From CAVVNN01 sp963749605 (GTDB lineage Bacteria > Actinomycetota > Thermoleophilia > Solirubrobacterales > 70-9), in NCBI GenBank assembly GCA_963749605.1, contig CAVVNN010000002.1, positions 806,001-870,000 on the forward strand: a stretch of DNA of 64,000 nucleotides, given 5' to 3'. Each line of letters opens with the position of its first letter. The first letter of the stretch is position 1. The position numbers and the translations under genes are program-made. Below are positions 25,965 to 35,200 of this stretch, in pieces. The notes beneath the pieces are model-generated. The model was given only the letters and a program-made list of their open reading frames with translations, did no database searches and was not told where the DNA came from.

Positions 25965-27161
25965 TCATACACGAGCGAGTGGCTCGGAGGCCCACGGCGA
26001 GCGCCTCCAAATCGCGCGCCCAGACACGACCGCCGCGCCGGCTGCGAACCCTATCGCCAGGTTTCCGGCCAGCAGCGTCGTGAGACCGACGCCTGCTGCG
26101 ATGAGGCGATCGTCGAGGCGCTCGAGCTGCCCGGCGAGCACGCCGTGTTGGATCGCGACGAAGGCCAGCATCCCGGCCAGGGCGCCCGGGGCCAGCACCT
26201 GGAGCAGTGCCGGCAGCGAGGAGCCCAGTCCCAATCCCAGCGCGACGAAGAGAGCGCCGGCGGCCAGGGTCGAGACTGCCGTTCGGGCGCCGAGCTTGTA
26301 GTGGGCGGTAACGCCGCCGGCCCCGTGGCAGAGGGGCATCGCGCCGCTGAGGCCGGCGACCGTGTTGGCAATCCCGATCGAGGCGGCCAGCCTCGCGGGC
26401 CGCACCCGCCTGGCGAGGATGCCGAAGTAGCTTCGCTCGGCGTCGGCGGTGGCGACGACCGAGTTACCGAAGGTGAGCGGGAGCTGGGCGATGACCAGCG
26501 AGGTGAGGGCTGCGGCGAAGGCGCCGGCGTCGGGAACCGAGAGGGTCATCGGCTGCGGCCCGGCATGGAGGTCTGGTAGACCGCCGACCGCCAAACCCAC
26601 CGCCGCGCCGCCCCCGAGCACGAGCAGGCTGCCCGGCAGCGACAGCCACCGGCAGGCGAGGAGCAGGGCACAGGCGGCGATGGCCATCGCGAGGCCGAGG
26701 GTCGGCGACAGCGGCGGCAGGCCGGGCCAGTTCCCCTCCCTGGCGAGATCTACAGCGGCTTTGGCGAGGAGCAGGGCGACACTGGCCTGGATGCCGCGGA
26801 CCAGGACCAACGGAAAGCGCTCTGCCAGCCAGTCGGCGAGGCCGCCCGCCGCCAGCACCGTCATCGCGGCGGCCATCAGCAGCGCCCCAGCGGCGAGTGT
26901 TTCCGCGGACAGGTGCAGGGCGATGGCCGCGGCCGCGAAGGCCTTCAGCGGCTGCACCGGGATCGGCGCCTTGAAATAGAGGGCGGTGCCGGCGTAGACC
27001 AAGCCTGTAACGACGAACACGGCGGTGGCGTTGAGACCGTTGAGCGCGATCATCGCGACGGCGATCGGGATGAAGAGGCCGGTGTCGCCGAGCCCCCCGG
27101 CCAGCTCGTCGAGCGCCCCTCTTACCGCACCGGACCGCCGGCCCGTGTCCGCGCTCCTCAC
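25965..27161 (-). CDS. MOT1-like molybdate/sulfate transporter
   Basis: A 398-residue polytopic protein with about ten or more membrane segments. Signatures of the MOT1/SulP-related family are GDTGLFIPIAVAMIALNGLN, PIPVQPLKAFAAAAIAL, QLPLTFGNSVVATADAE and PLCHGAGGVTAHYKLGARTA. MOT1 proteins carry molybdate with high affinity in plants and algae; bacterial members are annotated as molybdate or sulfate carriers. Sitting between moaA and the small DUF protein, it is a good candidate for molybdate uptake, as no modABC is in the window. It starts at GTG 27161, one base after the moaA stop. Confidence 0.85.
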   Translation of the reverse strand: MRSADTGRRSGAVRGALDELAGGLGDTGLFIPIAVAMIALNGLNATAVFVVTGLVYAGTALYFKAPIPVQPLKAFAAAAIALHLSAETLAAGALLMAAAMTVLAAGGLADWLAERFPLVLVRGIQASVALLLAKAAVDLAREGNWPGLPPLSPTLGLAMAIAACALLLACRWLSLPGSLLVLGGGAAVGLAVGGLPDLHAGPQPMTLSVPDAGAFAAALTSLVIAQLPLTFGNSVVATADAERSYFGILARRVRPARLAASIGIANTVAGLSGAMPLCHGAGGVTAHYKLGARTAVSTLAAGALFVALGLGLGSSLPALLQVLAPGALAGMLAFVAIQHGVLAGQLERLDDRLIAAGVGLTTLLAGNLAIGFAAGAAVVSGRAIWRRSPWASEPLARV

Positions 27162-27162
27162 A

Positions 27163-28164
27163 TCAACCCCCGATCGCGCTCATCGTCCGCGGCGGCTGAC
27201 GGAATCCCGGCTCGTTCACCCGGTGCTTCAGCTCCTTGCGCCAGACGGCCTCACGGACGAGGCGCTCCAGCTCGACATCGTCGGCACCATTACGCAGCGG
27301 TCCGCGCAGGTCTGTCTCGTTGAGGGAGAAGAGGCAGGTGCGCAGCTTCCCCTCCGCCGTCAGCCGCAGCCGGTTGCAGTCGGCGCAGAAAGGTTCTGAG
27401 ACCGGGTTGACGAAGCCGATCTCGCCCTTGCCGTCGGCGAAGCGGAAGACCCGGGCTGTCACGGAGGGCTCGCGCGGCAGCTCCTCAAGGGGATGGATCG
27501 CCTCGATCATGCGCCGCAGCTCCTCCCCGGCCAGGACCGAGTTCGGAGTCCAGGCTCGGTCGGCGTCGAGCGGCATGACCTCGATGAAGCGGACCTGGAA
27601 GGCGGTAGAGCGCGCGAACTCGCAGAAGCGCTCGACCTCGGCCTCGGTGAAGCCGCGCATCGCCACGGCGTTGACCTTGACGGGCCGGATCTCTGGATGG
27701 GCGGCGATCGCCTCGAGCCCGCGCAGGACCCGCGGCAGCGCATCGCGGCGGGTGATCTGGAAGAAGCGGTCGCGTTGCAGGGAGTCGACCGAGACGTTGA
27801 CCCGGTGGATGCCCGCCTCCACCAGAGCATCGGCCTGGCTCTCTAACAGGTATCCGTTGGTGGTGAGCGAGAGATCGCGAATGCCGTCGACATCGGCCAG
27901 CATCGACACCAGGACCGGGAGCTGGCGGCGGACCAGCGGCTCGCCTCCGGTGAGGCGGACGTCCTCGATCCCCATCCCGACGAGGAGCGTGACCAGGCGC
28001 GCGATCTCCTCGAAGCTGAGGATCTCCTTGCGATCGAGCCAGGGCAGGCCCTCGGCGGGCATGCAGTACTGACAGCGGAAGTTGCAGCGGTCGGTGACCG
28101 AGACGCGCAGGTCGGAGATCCGCCGTCCGTGGCCGTCGTGGAGCGGGTCGTCAGCCACTTTCAT
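27163..28164 (-). CDS. moaA: GTP 3',8-cyclase MoaA
   Basis: A 333-residue radical SAM enzyme. The N-terminal cluster motif is CNFRCQYC, the SAM-binding GGEP is in VRLTGGEPLVRRQ, and the second cluster uses CADCNRLRLTAEGKLRTC. The C-terminus ends in Gly-Gly, as needed for activity in MoaA. It turns GTP into 3',8-cyclo-GTP. The ATG at 28164 gives MKVADDPLHDGHGRR and overlaps the end of narK by 14 bases. The frame is open further upstream but has no homology there. Confidence 0.96.
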   Translation of the reverse strand: MKVADDPLHDGHGRRISDLRVSVTDRCNFRCQYCMPAEGLPWLDRKEILSFEEIARLVTLLVGMGIEDVRLTGGEPLVRRQLPVLVSMLADVDGIRDLSLTTNGYLLESQADALVEAGIHRVNVSVDSLQRDRFFQITRRDALPRVLRGLEAIAAHPEIRPVKVNAVAMRGFTEAEVERFCEFARSTAFQVRFIEVMPLDADRAWTPNSVLAGEELRRMIEAIHPLEELPREPSVTARVFRFADGKGEIGFVNPVSEPFCADCNRLRLTAEGKLRTCLFSLNETDLRGPLRNGADDVELERLVREAVWRKELKHRVNEPGFRQPPRTMSAIGG

Positions 28165-29323
28165 CGAGCGGTGCGACGGGCGGCTTGACCAGCGGGGCGG
28201 CCAGACCCGCGCACATGCACGCAAAGGCCACGAGAAAGACGAAGCCGAGCACGAACTCGCCGGTGGCGTCCTTGACCACGCCCATAACCAGGGGCGGGAA
28301 GAAGCCGCCGAATCCACCGGCGGCGCCGACGATCCCCGTCGCCGCCCCCGTCGCCTGGGGGAACTCGGCCGGCACCATCTTGAAGACCGCGCCGTTGCCG
28401 AGCCCGAGGAAGCCGGCCATCGTCAGGCAGAAGATCGTCACCGGGACGATCGAGGGATCGGACGCCTGCCAGGCGAGGCCGGCCGCGTCCAGGCCGACTC
28501 CGAGAAAGGAGACCATCAGGACGCGGCTTGCCCCGACGCGGTCCGAGAGCCAACCGCCGAGCGGCCGCGCCGCCGTGGCCACGACGGTGAACCCTCCTGC
28601 CCGCAGGCCGGCATCGGTCAGCGAGTAGTCGAACCAGTCCTTGAGCAGCTTCGGCAGGAAGATCGCCATCGCGACAAAGCCACCGAAGGTGACGAAGTAG
28701 AAGAAGGCGAGCCGCCACAGCCTCCAGCCGGCGCGCAGGACCTCGCCATAGCGGGTGCGCGGTCGCTCGACGGCCGCCTCGCGCGAGAGCGAGAACCAGA
28801 TCACGGCGTAGGCGGCGATGACAACCGCGAAGACGATCCCCGCCACGGCCTGGCTGGTCGCGTTGCGAATCGCCGGGATCGAGAAGGCCGCGACCGCGGT
28901 GCCGATGTTGCCGATCCCATAGATACCCAGCGCGTAGCCCTGGCGCTCCTTCGGGAACCACTCGGCGACGAACGGCACTCCTACCGCAAAGGCAGCCCCG
29001 GCGGCCCCGAGCAGGAAGCCGGCGCCGAGCAGCGCCGCGTAGCTGGAGGCGAAGCCGACCAGGAGCGCGGCGCCCGCCGAGTAGGCCAGCATCGCCCCGA
29101 AGAGAAGGCGGCCCCCGAAGCGATCGGTGATCAGACCGAGCGGGATCCGCAGCAGCGAGCCGAGGATGACCGGAACCGAGATCATCACCGCCGTCTCCGT
29201 GTTGGAGAGGCCGAGGTCGTCCTGGAGCTTCGGCGCGAGCGGAGCCAGCATGCCCCAGGCCGAGAAGCAGAGGGCGAAGGCGACGGTCGCCAGGATCAGG
29301 TTTCGATTCGCGTCGCGAGACAT
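28151..29323 (-). CDS. narK: Nitrate/nitrite transporter, NarK family
   Basis: A 390-residue MFS protein with 12 predicted helices. It begins after MSRDANRN with LATVAFALCFSAWGMLAPLA, has the MFS loop LITDRFGGRLLFGAM, and the nitrate-porter glycine-rich motifs AIYGIGNIG-like (LGIYGIGNIGTAVAAF) and FLGLGNGAVFKMVPAEFP, then GIVGAAGGFGGFFPPLVMG. It exchanges or imports nitrate and nitrite. ATG 29323 has GAAAGGC upstream. It lies 11 bases after narI in the nar run. Confidence 0.94.
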   Translation of the reverse strand: MSRDANRNLILATVAFALCFSAWGMLAPLAPKLQDDLGLSNTETAVMISVPVILGSLLRIPLGLITDRFGGRLLFGAMLAYSAGAALLVGFASSYAALLGAGFLLGAAGAAFAVGVPFVAEWFPKERQGYALGIYGIGNIGTAVAAFSIPAIRNATSQAVAGIVFAVVIAAYAVIWFSLSREAAVERPRTRYGEVLRAGWRLWRLAFFYFVTFGGFVAMAIFLPKLLKDWFDYSLTDAGLRAGGFTVVATAARPLGGWLSDRVGASRVLMVSFLGVGLDAAGLAWQASDPSIVPVTIFCLTMAGFLGLGNGAVFKMVPAEFPQATGAATGIVGAAGGFGGFFPPLVMGVVKDATGEFVLGFVFLVAFACMCAGLAAPLVKPPVAPLDESG

Positions 29324-29334
29324 GGGATTGCCTT

Positions 29335-30066
29335 TCAGTCTGCGGTGGACCGGACCGGCGCTGCCCGCCGCCCCCGGCTGGGGCGAGGCATGCGGCTTCT
29401 GTAGAGGATCGGGCTGCGGCGGAAGAAGTCCACGGGGATGCTCCAGACATGCACGAGGCGGCTGAAGGGCCACAGCGCGTACAGGAACCACACCGCCACG
29501 ACGTGGATCTGGAAGATCAGGCTGACGCCGGCCCCGGTCATCAGCTCCGGCTTCGGGTCGAGGATCAGGATCTGGCGGAAGTACGGGCCCACCGTCTCGC
29601 GGTAGTGGACGACATCACCGAGGTTGGTCGTCGTCGCCAGGATCCCGGTGAGAATGCCGACGCCGAGCAGGGCGAAGGTCGCCACGTCCATCCGGGTCGT
29701 CGTCACCCGGACCCGGGGAAAGCGCAGCCTGCGGTAGACGAGGATGAGGAAGCCCACCACCACGGCCCCGCCCGCCGCCAGGCCGCCGATCACCGCGATC
29801 ACGTGGTAGGCGCCGTCCGGGAGTCCCACCGCCGCCGTCCACGAGCGCGGAACGAGGATCCCGAGCACGTGGCCGCCGATCGCCGCCAGCACCCCGAGGT
29901 GGAAGATCGTGCTGCCGTAGCGCAGCACCCGGCTCTCGAGGAACTGGGTCGAGCGGGCGCCCCACCCGTACTGGTCGTGCCGGTAGCGCCAGGCGGTCCC
30001 AACCGCGAACACGGCGATCGCCACGTAGGGAAGGACCTCGTAGAGGAGGACCGAGCCCTGGCTCAC
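29335..30066 (-). CDS. narI: Respiratory nitrate reductase gamma subunit NarI
   Basis: A 243-residue cytochrome b subunit with five membrane segments. Histidines for the two hemes are in STIFHLGVLAAIGGHVLG near residue 58 and in IFQIHVVAVWFLYALWPFSR LVHVW near residue 190. It takes electrons from menaquinol and passes them to NarH. The C-terminal tail is basic. It overlaps narJ by four bases and is the membrane anchor of the NarGHI complex, with the catalytic subunits facing the cytoplasm. Confidence 0.95.
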   Translation of the reverse strand: MSQGSVLLYEVLPYVAIAVFAVGTAWRYRHDQYGWGARSTQFLESRVLRYGSTIFHLGVLAAIGGHVLGILVPRSWTAAVGLPDGAYHVIAVIGGLAAGGAVVVGFLILVYRRLRFPRVRVTTTRMDVATFALLGVGILTGILATTTNLGDVVHYRETVGPYFRQILILDPKPELMTGAGVSLIFQIHVVAVWFLYALWPFSRLVHVWSIPVDFFRRSPILYRSRMPRPSRGRRAAPVRSTAD

Positions 30067-30722
30067 TCGCGCCCCCCGATCATCGGCTGCGCCGGAGGCC
30101 CGCCCGGCATCGGCATCACCTCGGGCGGAGCGAACGGCTCCAGGCCTACCTGCTCGGTGGGCGGGCCCTCCGCCGCGAGGCGCTTGATCCGCGCCACCTG
30201 GCGTCCGGTCAACCCCGGAAGGCCGTCGACAACCGCGTCGAGGAGATCGGCGAAGGGGCTGCGTTCGCGGTGCAGGCTGTCGCGGACCAGCTCGATCGCC
30301 GGGCGGTGGCGGTCGAGCAGCTCACGGCCGGCAGGCTCCGGCGCCAGGGCGCAGAACTCGAGCATCAGCGGCAGGAAGTCGGGCAGCTCCCCGGCGTCGC
30401 CCTCGAGCCCCTCGGCCGCGTAAGCCTCCTTCAGCCTCAGCAGCGCCAGCCCGCGCTGGCGGCTGTCGCCGTGCAGGTGGTAGGTGAGGTGGAGGCTGCG
30501 CTGCTTGGCGAAGTCGAAGGTCTCGACGTATATCCCTTGCAGATCGCCGACCGGCCGGCCTCGATACCAGTCGAGGAAGGACGCGAGGCGCTGCGCCTGG
30601 CGGCCGCGGCACGGCGCGATCTCGGCCGGGTCGAGGCCGGCGACCGAGTCGACCGCCGACGTCGTCGGGTACTGGAGGAGGACCGAGGCCAGCTTCAGCG
30701 GATGGACGGGCTCAGGCGCCAC
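30063..30722 (-). CDS. narJ: Nitrate reductase assembly chaperone NarJ
   Basis: A 219-residue NarJ/TorD-family chaperone. After VHPLKLASVLLQYPT it has YVETFDFAKQRSLHLTYHLH and GDSRQRGLALLRLKEAY, the best-kept NarJ blocks, then DFLPLMLEFCAL. It holds NarG during molybdenum cofactor insertion and is not part of the final enzyme. GTG 30722 lies inside the end of narH (11-base overlap) with CAGGAG upstream. The frame is open further up inside narH but without homology. Confidence 0.93.
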   Translation of the reverse strand: MAPEPVHPLKLASVLLQYPTTSAVDSVAGLDPAEIAPCRGRQAQRLASFLDWYRGRPVGDLQGIYVETFDFAKQRSLHLTYHLHGDSRQRGLALLRLKEAYAAEGLEGDAGELPDFLPLMLEFCALAPEPAGRELLDRHRPAIELVRDSLHRERSPFADLLDAVVDGLPGLTGRQVARIKRLAAEGPPTEQVGLEPFAPPEVMPMPGGPPAQPMIGGRE

Positions 30723-32268
30723 CGTTGCCGCTCCTGTGGACGAGCTGGTCGCGGATGTCGAAGTCCGGGTCGGGACCGGTGTCGCCCGGGTCGACCATGC
30801 CGGGGGGCAGCGCGGCCCCGTTGACGAAGTCGATCCCGCAGGAGCCCTGCTCGGCGAAGGCGGTCGGGGAGACCTCGCCGTGGCGCCTGGGGATGACGTA
30901 GCGCTCGTCGTAGTCGCCGATCGCCACCATGCGGAACATCGCCTCCAGCTGGTTGGTGTCCATCCCGACCTCGTGGGCGATCCCCGGCTCGACCTCGCCG
31001 TGGACGTTCTTGGCCCGCATGTAGCGGCGCATCGCCACCAGTCGCCGCAGCGAGCGGCGCACCGGCTCCGGATCCCCGGCGGAGAGAAAGCCGGCGAGGT
31101 AAGAGACCGGGATCCGCAGCTCCTCGATCGCTGCGAAGACGTCCTCGGCGCTGCCGCCGTCGCGGACCAGGGCCTCACCCAGGCTCTCGACCGGGGAGAG
31201 CGGCGGCACGTACCAGACCATCGGCAGGGTGCGGTACTCGGGATGGAGCGGCAGCGCGATCCGCCAGCGCTTGCACATCGCGTAGACGGGCGAGCGGCTG
31301 GCGGCGTCGAGCCAGTCCTCGGCGATCCCGTCGCGACGGGCCTGCTCGCGAACCTCCGGATCGTCGGGGTCCAGCAGGATGTCGAGCTGGGACTCGATCA
31401 GTTCGTGCTCGTCGGGAACCGAGGCGGCCTCCTCGACGCGATCGGTGTCCACCAGCACGACGCCGACGTGGCGCAGCCGGCCGACGCAGGTCTCCGAGCA
31501 GACGGTCGGCAGGCCGGCCTCGATCCGCGGGTAGCAGAAGTTGCACTTCTCGGCCTTGCCCGTGTCCCAGTTGAAGTAGACCTTCTTGTAAGGGCAGCCC
31601 GATACGCAGAAGCGCCAGGAGCGGCAGGCCTCCTGGTCGACGAGGACAATCCCGTCCTCCTCGCGCTTGTACATCGCGCCGGAGGGGCAGGAGGCGACGC
31701 AGGAGGGGTTGATGCAGTGCTCGCAGATCCGCGGCAGGTACATCATGAAGGCCTGCTCGAACTCGAGCTTGACCTCGTCCTCGAGCGCGCGGCGGTTGGG
31801 GTCTTTGGCGGCGTGCTCCTGGGAGCCGGCCAGGTCGTCCTCCCAGTTCGGCCCCCACTGGAGGTCGAGGTTGCGCCCGGTCACCTGTGATTTCGGCCGT
31901 GCCGCCGGCTGGCGCTCCCCAGCCGGGGCGGAGATCAGGTGCTCGTAGTCGTAGGTCCAGGGCTCGTAGTAGTCGTCGATGCCCGGTAGGTCGGGGTTCC
32001 AGAAGATGTTCGCCAGCTTGTGCAGCTTGCCGCCGGCCCGGAGCTTCAGCCGTCCCCTGCGATCGAGCTTCCAACCGCCGTGCCACTTCTCCTGGTCCTC
32101 GTAGTCGCGCGGGAAGCCGCGTCCCGGCTTGGTCTCGACGTTGTTGAACCAGGCGTACTCCATGCCGCGACGGTTGGTCCAGACGTTCTTGCAGGTGACC
32201 GAACAGGTGTGGCACCCGATGCACTTGTCGAGGTTCATCACCATCCCCATCTGAGCCCGAACGCGCAT
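30712..32268 (-). CDS. narH: Respiratory nitrate reductase beta subunit NarH
   Basis: A 518-residue iron-sulfur subunit. Cysteine clusters are CIGCHTCSVTCKNVW near the N-terminus, CEHCINPSCVASCPSGAMYK, CRSWRFCVSGCPYKKVYFNW and CNFCYPRIEAGLPTVCSETC. The Trp in the third group marks the [3Fe-4S] cluster, as in E. coli NarH. It relays electrons from NarI to NarG. ATG 32268 shares its A with the narG stop (TGATG). The open frame upstream of the ATG lies inside narG and is not coding. Confidence 0.97.
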   Translation of the reverse strand: MRVRAQMGMVMNLDKCIGCHTCSVTCKNVWTNRRGMEYAWFNNVETKPGRGFPRDYEDQEKWHGGWKLDRRGRLKLRAGGKLHKLANIFWNPDLPGIDDYYEPWTYDYEHLISAPAGERQPAARPKSQVTGRNLDLQWGPNWEDDLAGSQEHAAKDPNRRALEDEVKLEFEQAFMMYLPRICEHCINPSCVASCPSGAMYKREEDGIVLVDQEACRSWRFCVSGCPYKKVYFNWDTGKAEKCNFCYPRIEAGLPTVCSETCVGRLRHVGVVLVDTDRVEEAASVPDEHELIESQLDILLDPDDPEVREQARRDGIAEDWLDAASRSPVYAMCKRWRIALPLHPEYRTLPMVWYVPPLSPVESLGEALVRDGGSAEDVFAAIEELRIPVSYLAGFLSAGDPEPVRRSLRRLVAMRRYMRAKNVHGEVEPGIAHEVGMDTNQLEAMFRMVAIGDYDERYVIPRRHGEVSPTAFAEQGSCGIDFVNGAALPPGMVDPGDTGPDPDFDIRDQLVHRSGNGGA

Positions 32269-35200
32269 CAGTACTCGACCTCCGTGCGGCGCTTGCGGAC
32301 GATGATCAGCTGGTCGCGCTGGGGGCCCGTCGGCCCGTAGTAGTTGAAGCCCCAGGAGAGCTGCGCGTAGCCGCCGATCAGGTGGCTGGGCTTGATCGCG
32401 ATCCGGGTCAGCGAGTTGTCGGTGCCGCCGCGCGCGCCGGTGGTCTCGGAGACCGGCACGTTCACGTGGCGGTCCTGGGAGTGGTAGAAGAGCGCGACGC
32501 CGGGCGGGACGCGGTGGGAGACGATGGCGCGGCAGGCGACCGCCCCATGGCGGTTGTAGACCTCGAGCCAGTCGTTGTCGGCGACGCCGATCCGCTCCGC
32601 ATCGGAGACCGCCAGCCACATCGCCGGGCCGCCGCGGAACAGGGTCAGCATCGTCAGGTTGTCCTGGAACTCGGAGTGGATCGACCACTTCGAGTGCGGG
32701 GTCAGGTAGCGCACGGTGACCTCGAGCCCGTCCTCGGGCGCCGGCTCGCCGCCGAGGCCGAGCAGCTGCCCGGCGTCGACCGGTGGGCGGTAGGCGGGCA
32801 GGCCCTCGCCGAGGTCGAGCATCCACTCGTGGTCGAGGTAGAGCTGCTGGCGCCCGGTCAGCGTCCGCCAGGGGATCGAGCGCTCGACGTTGGCGGTGAA
32901 CGGCGAGTAGCGGCGGGAGCGGGACTCCAGGCCCGACCACTCCGCCGAGGGCATCACCTTGCGCGGCTGGGCGACGAGGTCGGCGAAGGTCAGCCGTTCG
33001 TCGGCGTGCTCGGATGGAATGTCGGCCAGCGGCCGGCCGGTTCGCTGCTCCAGGGCGCGGAAGCTCTCGACCGCGAGGCGCCCGTTGGTGGTGCCGGAGA
33101 GGGCGAGGATCGTCTCGCAGACCTCGACGTCGCGCACCAACCGCGGCCGGCCGATGGCGACGCCCTCGTCGACGACGCCGTTGCGCACTCCCAGCTCCTC
33201 GACCTCGGTGACCGGCTTCCATGAGACCCCCTTTGCGCCGGTGCCGAGCTCCTCGACCAGTGGACCGAGCGCGGTCATCTTCTCGGCCACCGCGGGGTAG
33301 TCGCGCTCGACCGCGACCAGCCGCGGCATCGTCCGGCCGGGCACCGCCTCGCACTCGCCCTCGCGCCAGTCCCTGACCCGGCCGCCTGGCTGCCCCAGCT
33401 CGTCGGGCGTGTCGTGCAGGAGCGGCGTTGCGACGATGTCGGTGCGGGTGCCGAGGTGATCGGCGGCCAGCTCGGAGAACCTGGCGGCGATCCGGTTGAA
33501 GGTCTCCCAGTCGGACTTCGCCTCCCACGGCGGCGGGATCGCCGGGTTGAACGGGTGAACGAAGGGGTGAAGGTCGGTGCTGGAGAGGTCGTGCTTCTCG
33601 TACCAGGTCGCCGCCGGCAGGACGACGTCGGAGTAGATGCACGACCCGTTCATCCGGAAGTCGATCGTCGTGAAGAGGTCGAGCTTCCCTTCGGGCGCCT
33701 CGTCGTGCCAGCGGACCTCCTCCGGCCGCTTCTCCGGCGGCGACTCGGCCGAGCGCACGGCGGCGTCGGGAACGCCGAGCAGATGGCGCAGAAAGTACTC
33801 GTGCCCCTTGCTGGAGGAGCCGAGCAGGTTGGCGCGCCAGAGGTTGAGCACACGCGGGAAGTTGGCCGGGTCGTCGGGATCCTCGCAGGCGAACCCGAGC
33901 CGTCCCGCGCGCAGCTCCTCGGCGGCGTGCTCGGCCGGCTCGCGGCCCGCCGCGCGGGCCTCGTCGGCGACGTCGAGCGGGTTGCGGTCGAAGCTCGGCG
34001 CGGTGGGCAGCCAACCCAGGCGCGCCGCCTGCGCGTGGCAGTCGGCGGTATGGCGCTTCCCCAGCCCGCCGGACCCGGCGGGCGAGGTGAACTCCTCGGC
34101 GCCGAAGGTCTCGTAGCGCCACTGGTCGGTCGCCAGGTACCAGAAAGGCGTCGCCGGCTGCTGCCGCGCCGGCCGGTTCCAGTCGAGCGCGAAGGCGACG
34201 GTCTGCCAGCCGGTCAGCGGGCGCACCTTCTCCTGGCCGACGTAGTGCGCCCAACCACCCCCGTTGACACCCTGGCAGCCGCAGAAGATGACCAGGGAGA
34301 GCATCGCCCGGTAGGTCTGGTCGGAGTGGAACCAGTGGTTGGTGCCGGCGCCCATGACGATCATCGAGCGCCCCCCGGTCTGCTCGGCGTTGGCGGCGAA
34401 CTCACGGGCGATGCGCAGGCAGCGCCCCGCGTCGACCCCGGTCAGCACCTCCTGCCAGGCGGGGGTGTGGGGCTCCGTCGCGTCGTCGTAGCCGGAGGGC
34501 CACGATCCAGGCAGCCCCTCTCGGCCGACCCCGTACTGGGCCAGGGCGAGATCGAAGACCGTGGTCACCAGCCGCCCGCCGATTCGCTTGACGGGAACGC
34601 CGCGGCGCATCGTCGTGCCGCCTTCGGTCTCGCCGCCGTCGAAGCGCGGCAGCGTCACCTCGACCGTCTCGTCGTGGCGGCCGAGCAGGGTCAGCACCGG
34701 CTCGATCCCTTCCAGGTCGAGGTTCCAGCTGCCCTTGCCCTGCTCGCCCCAGCGGTCGCCGATCGTGCCGTTGGGGACGGCTGGCTCGCCGTTGCGGGCG
34801 TCGAGGACGACCGTCCTCCACTCGGCGTTCTCGTCGTCTGCGCCGAGGTCGGAGGAGCGCAGCAGGGCGTCGCCTCCGTAGGTCCCGTCCTCGCGCTCGC
34901 GCAGGGTGACGAGGAAGGGCAGGTCGGTGAAGCGGCGGGCGTAGTCCTCGAAGTAATCGACCTGGCGGTCGACGAAGAACTCCTTGAGGATGACGTGGCC
35001 CATCGCCATCGCCAGGGCGCCGTCGGTGCCGGCGCGAGCCGGCAGCCAGTGGTCGGCGAACTTGGTGTGGCCGGCGTAGTCCGGTGAGACGACCACCACC
35101 TTCTGGCCGCGGTAGCGCGCCTCGGTCATGAAGTGGGCGTCGGGGGTGCGGGTCTGGGGGATGTTTGAGCCCCAGAGCATCAGGTAGGACGCGTCCCACC

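Noticed and set aside
32269..34254. Upstream extension of the narH frame inside narG
   Set aside because: Arg/Ala/Gly-rich shadow of narG; NarH begins at ATG 32268 with its first cluster motif.
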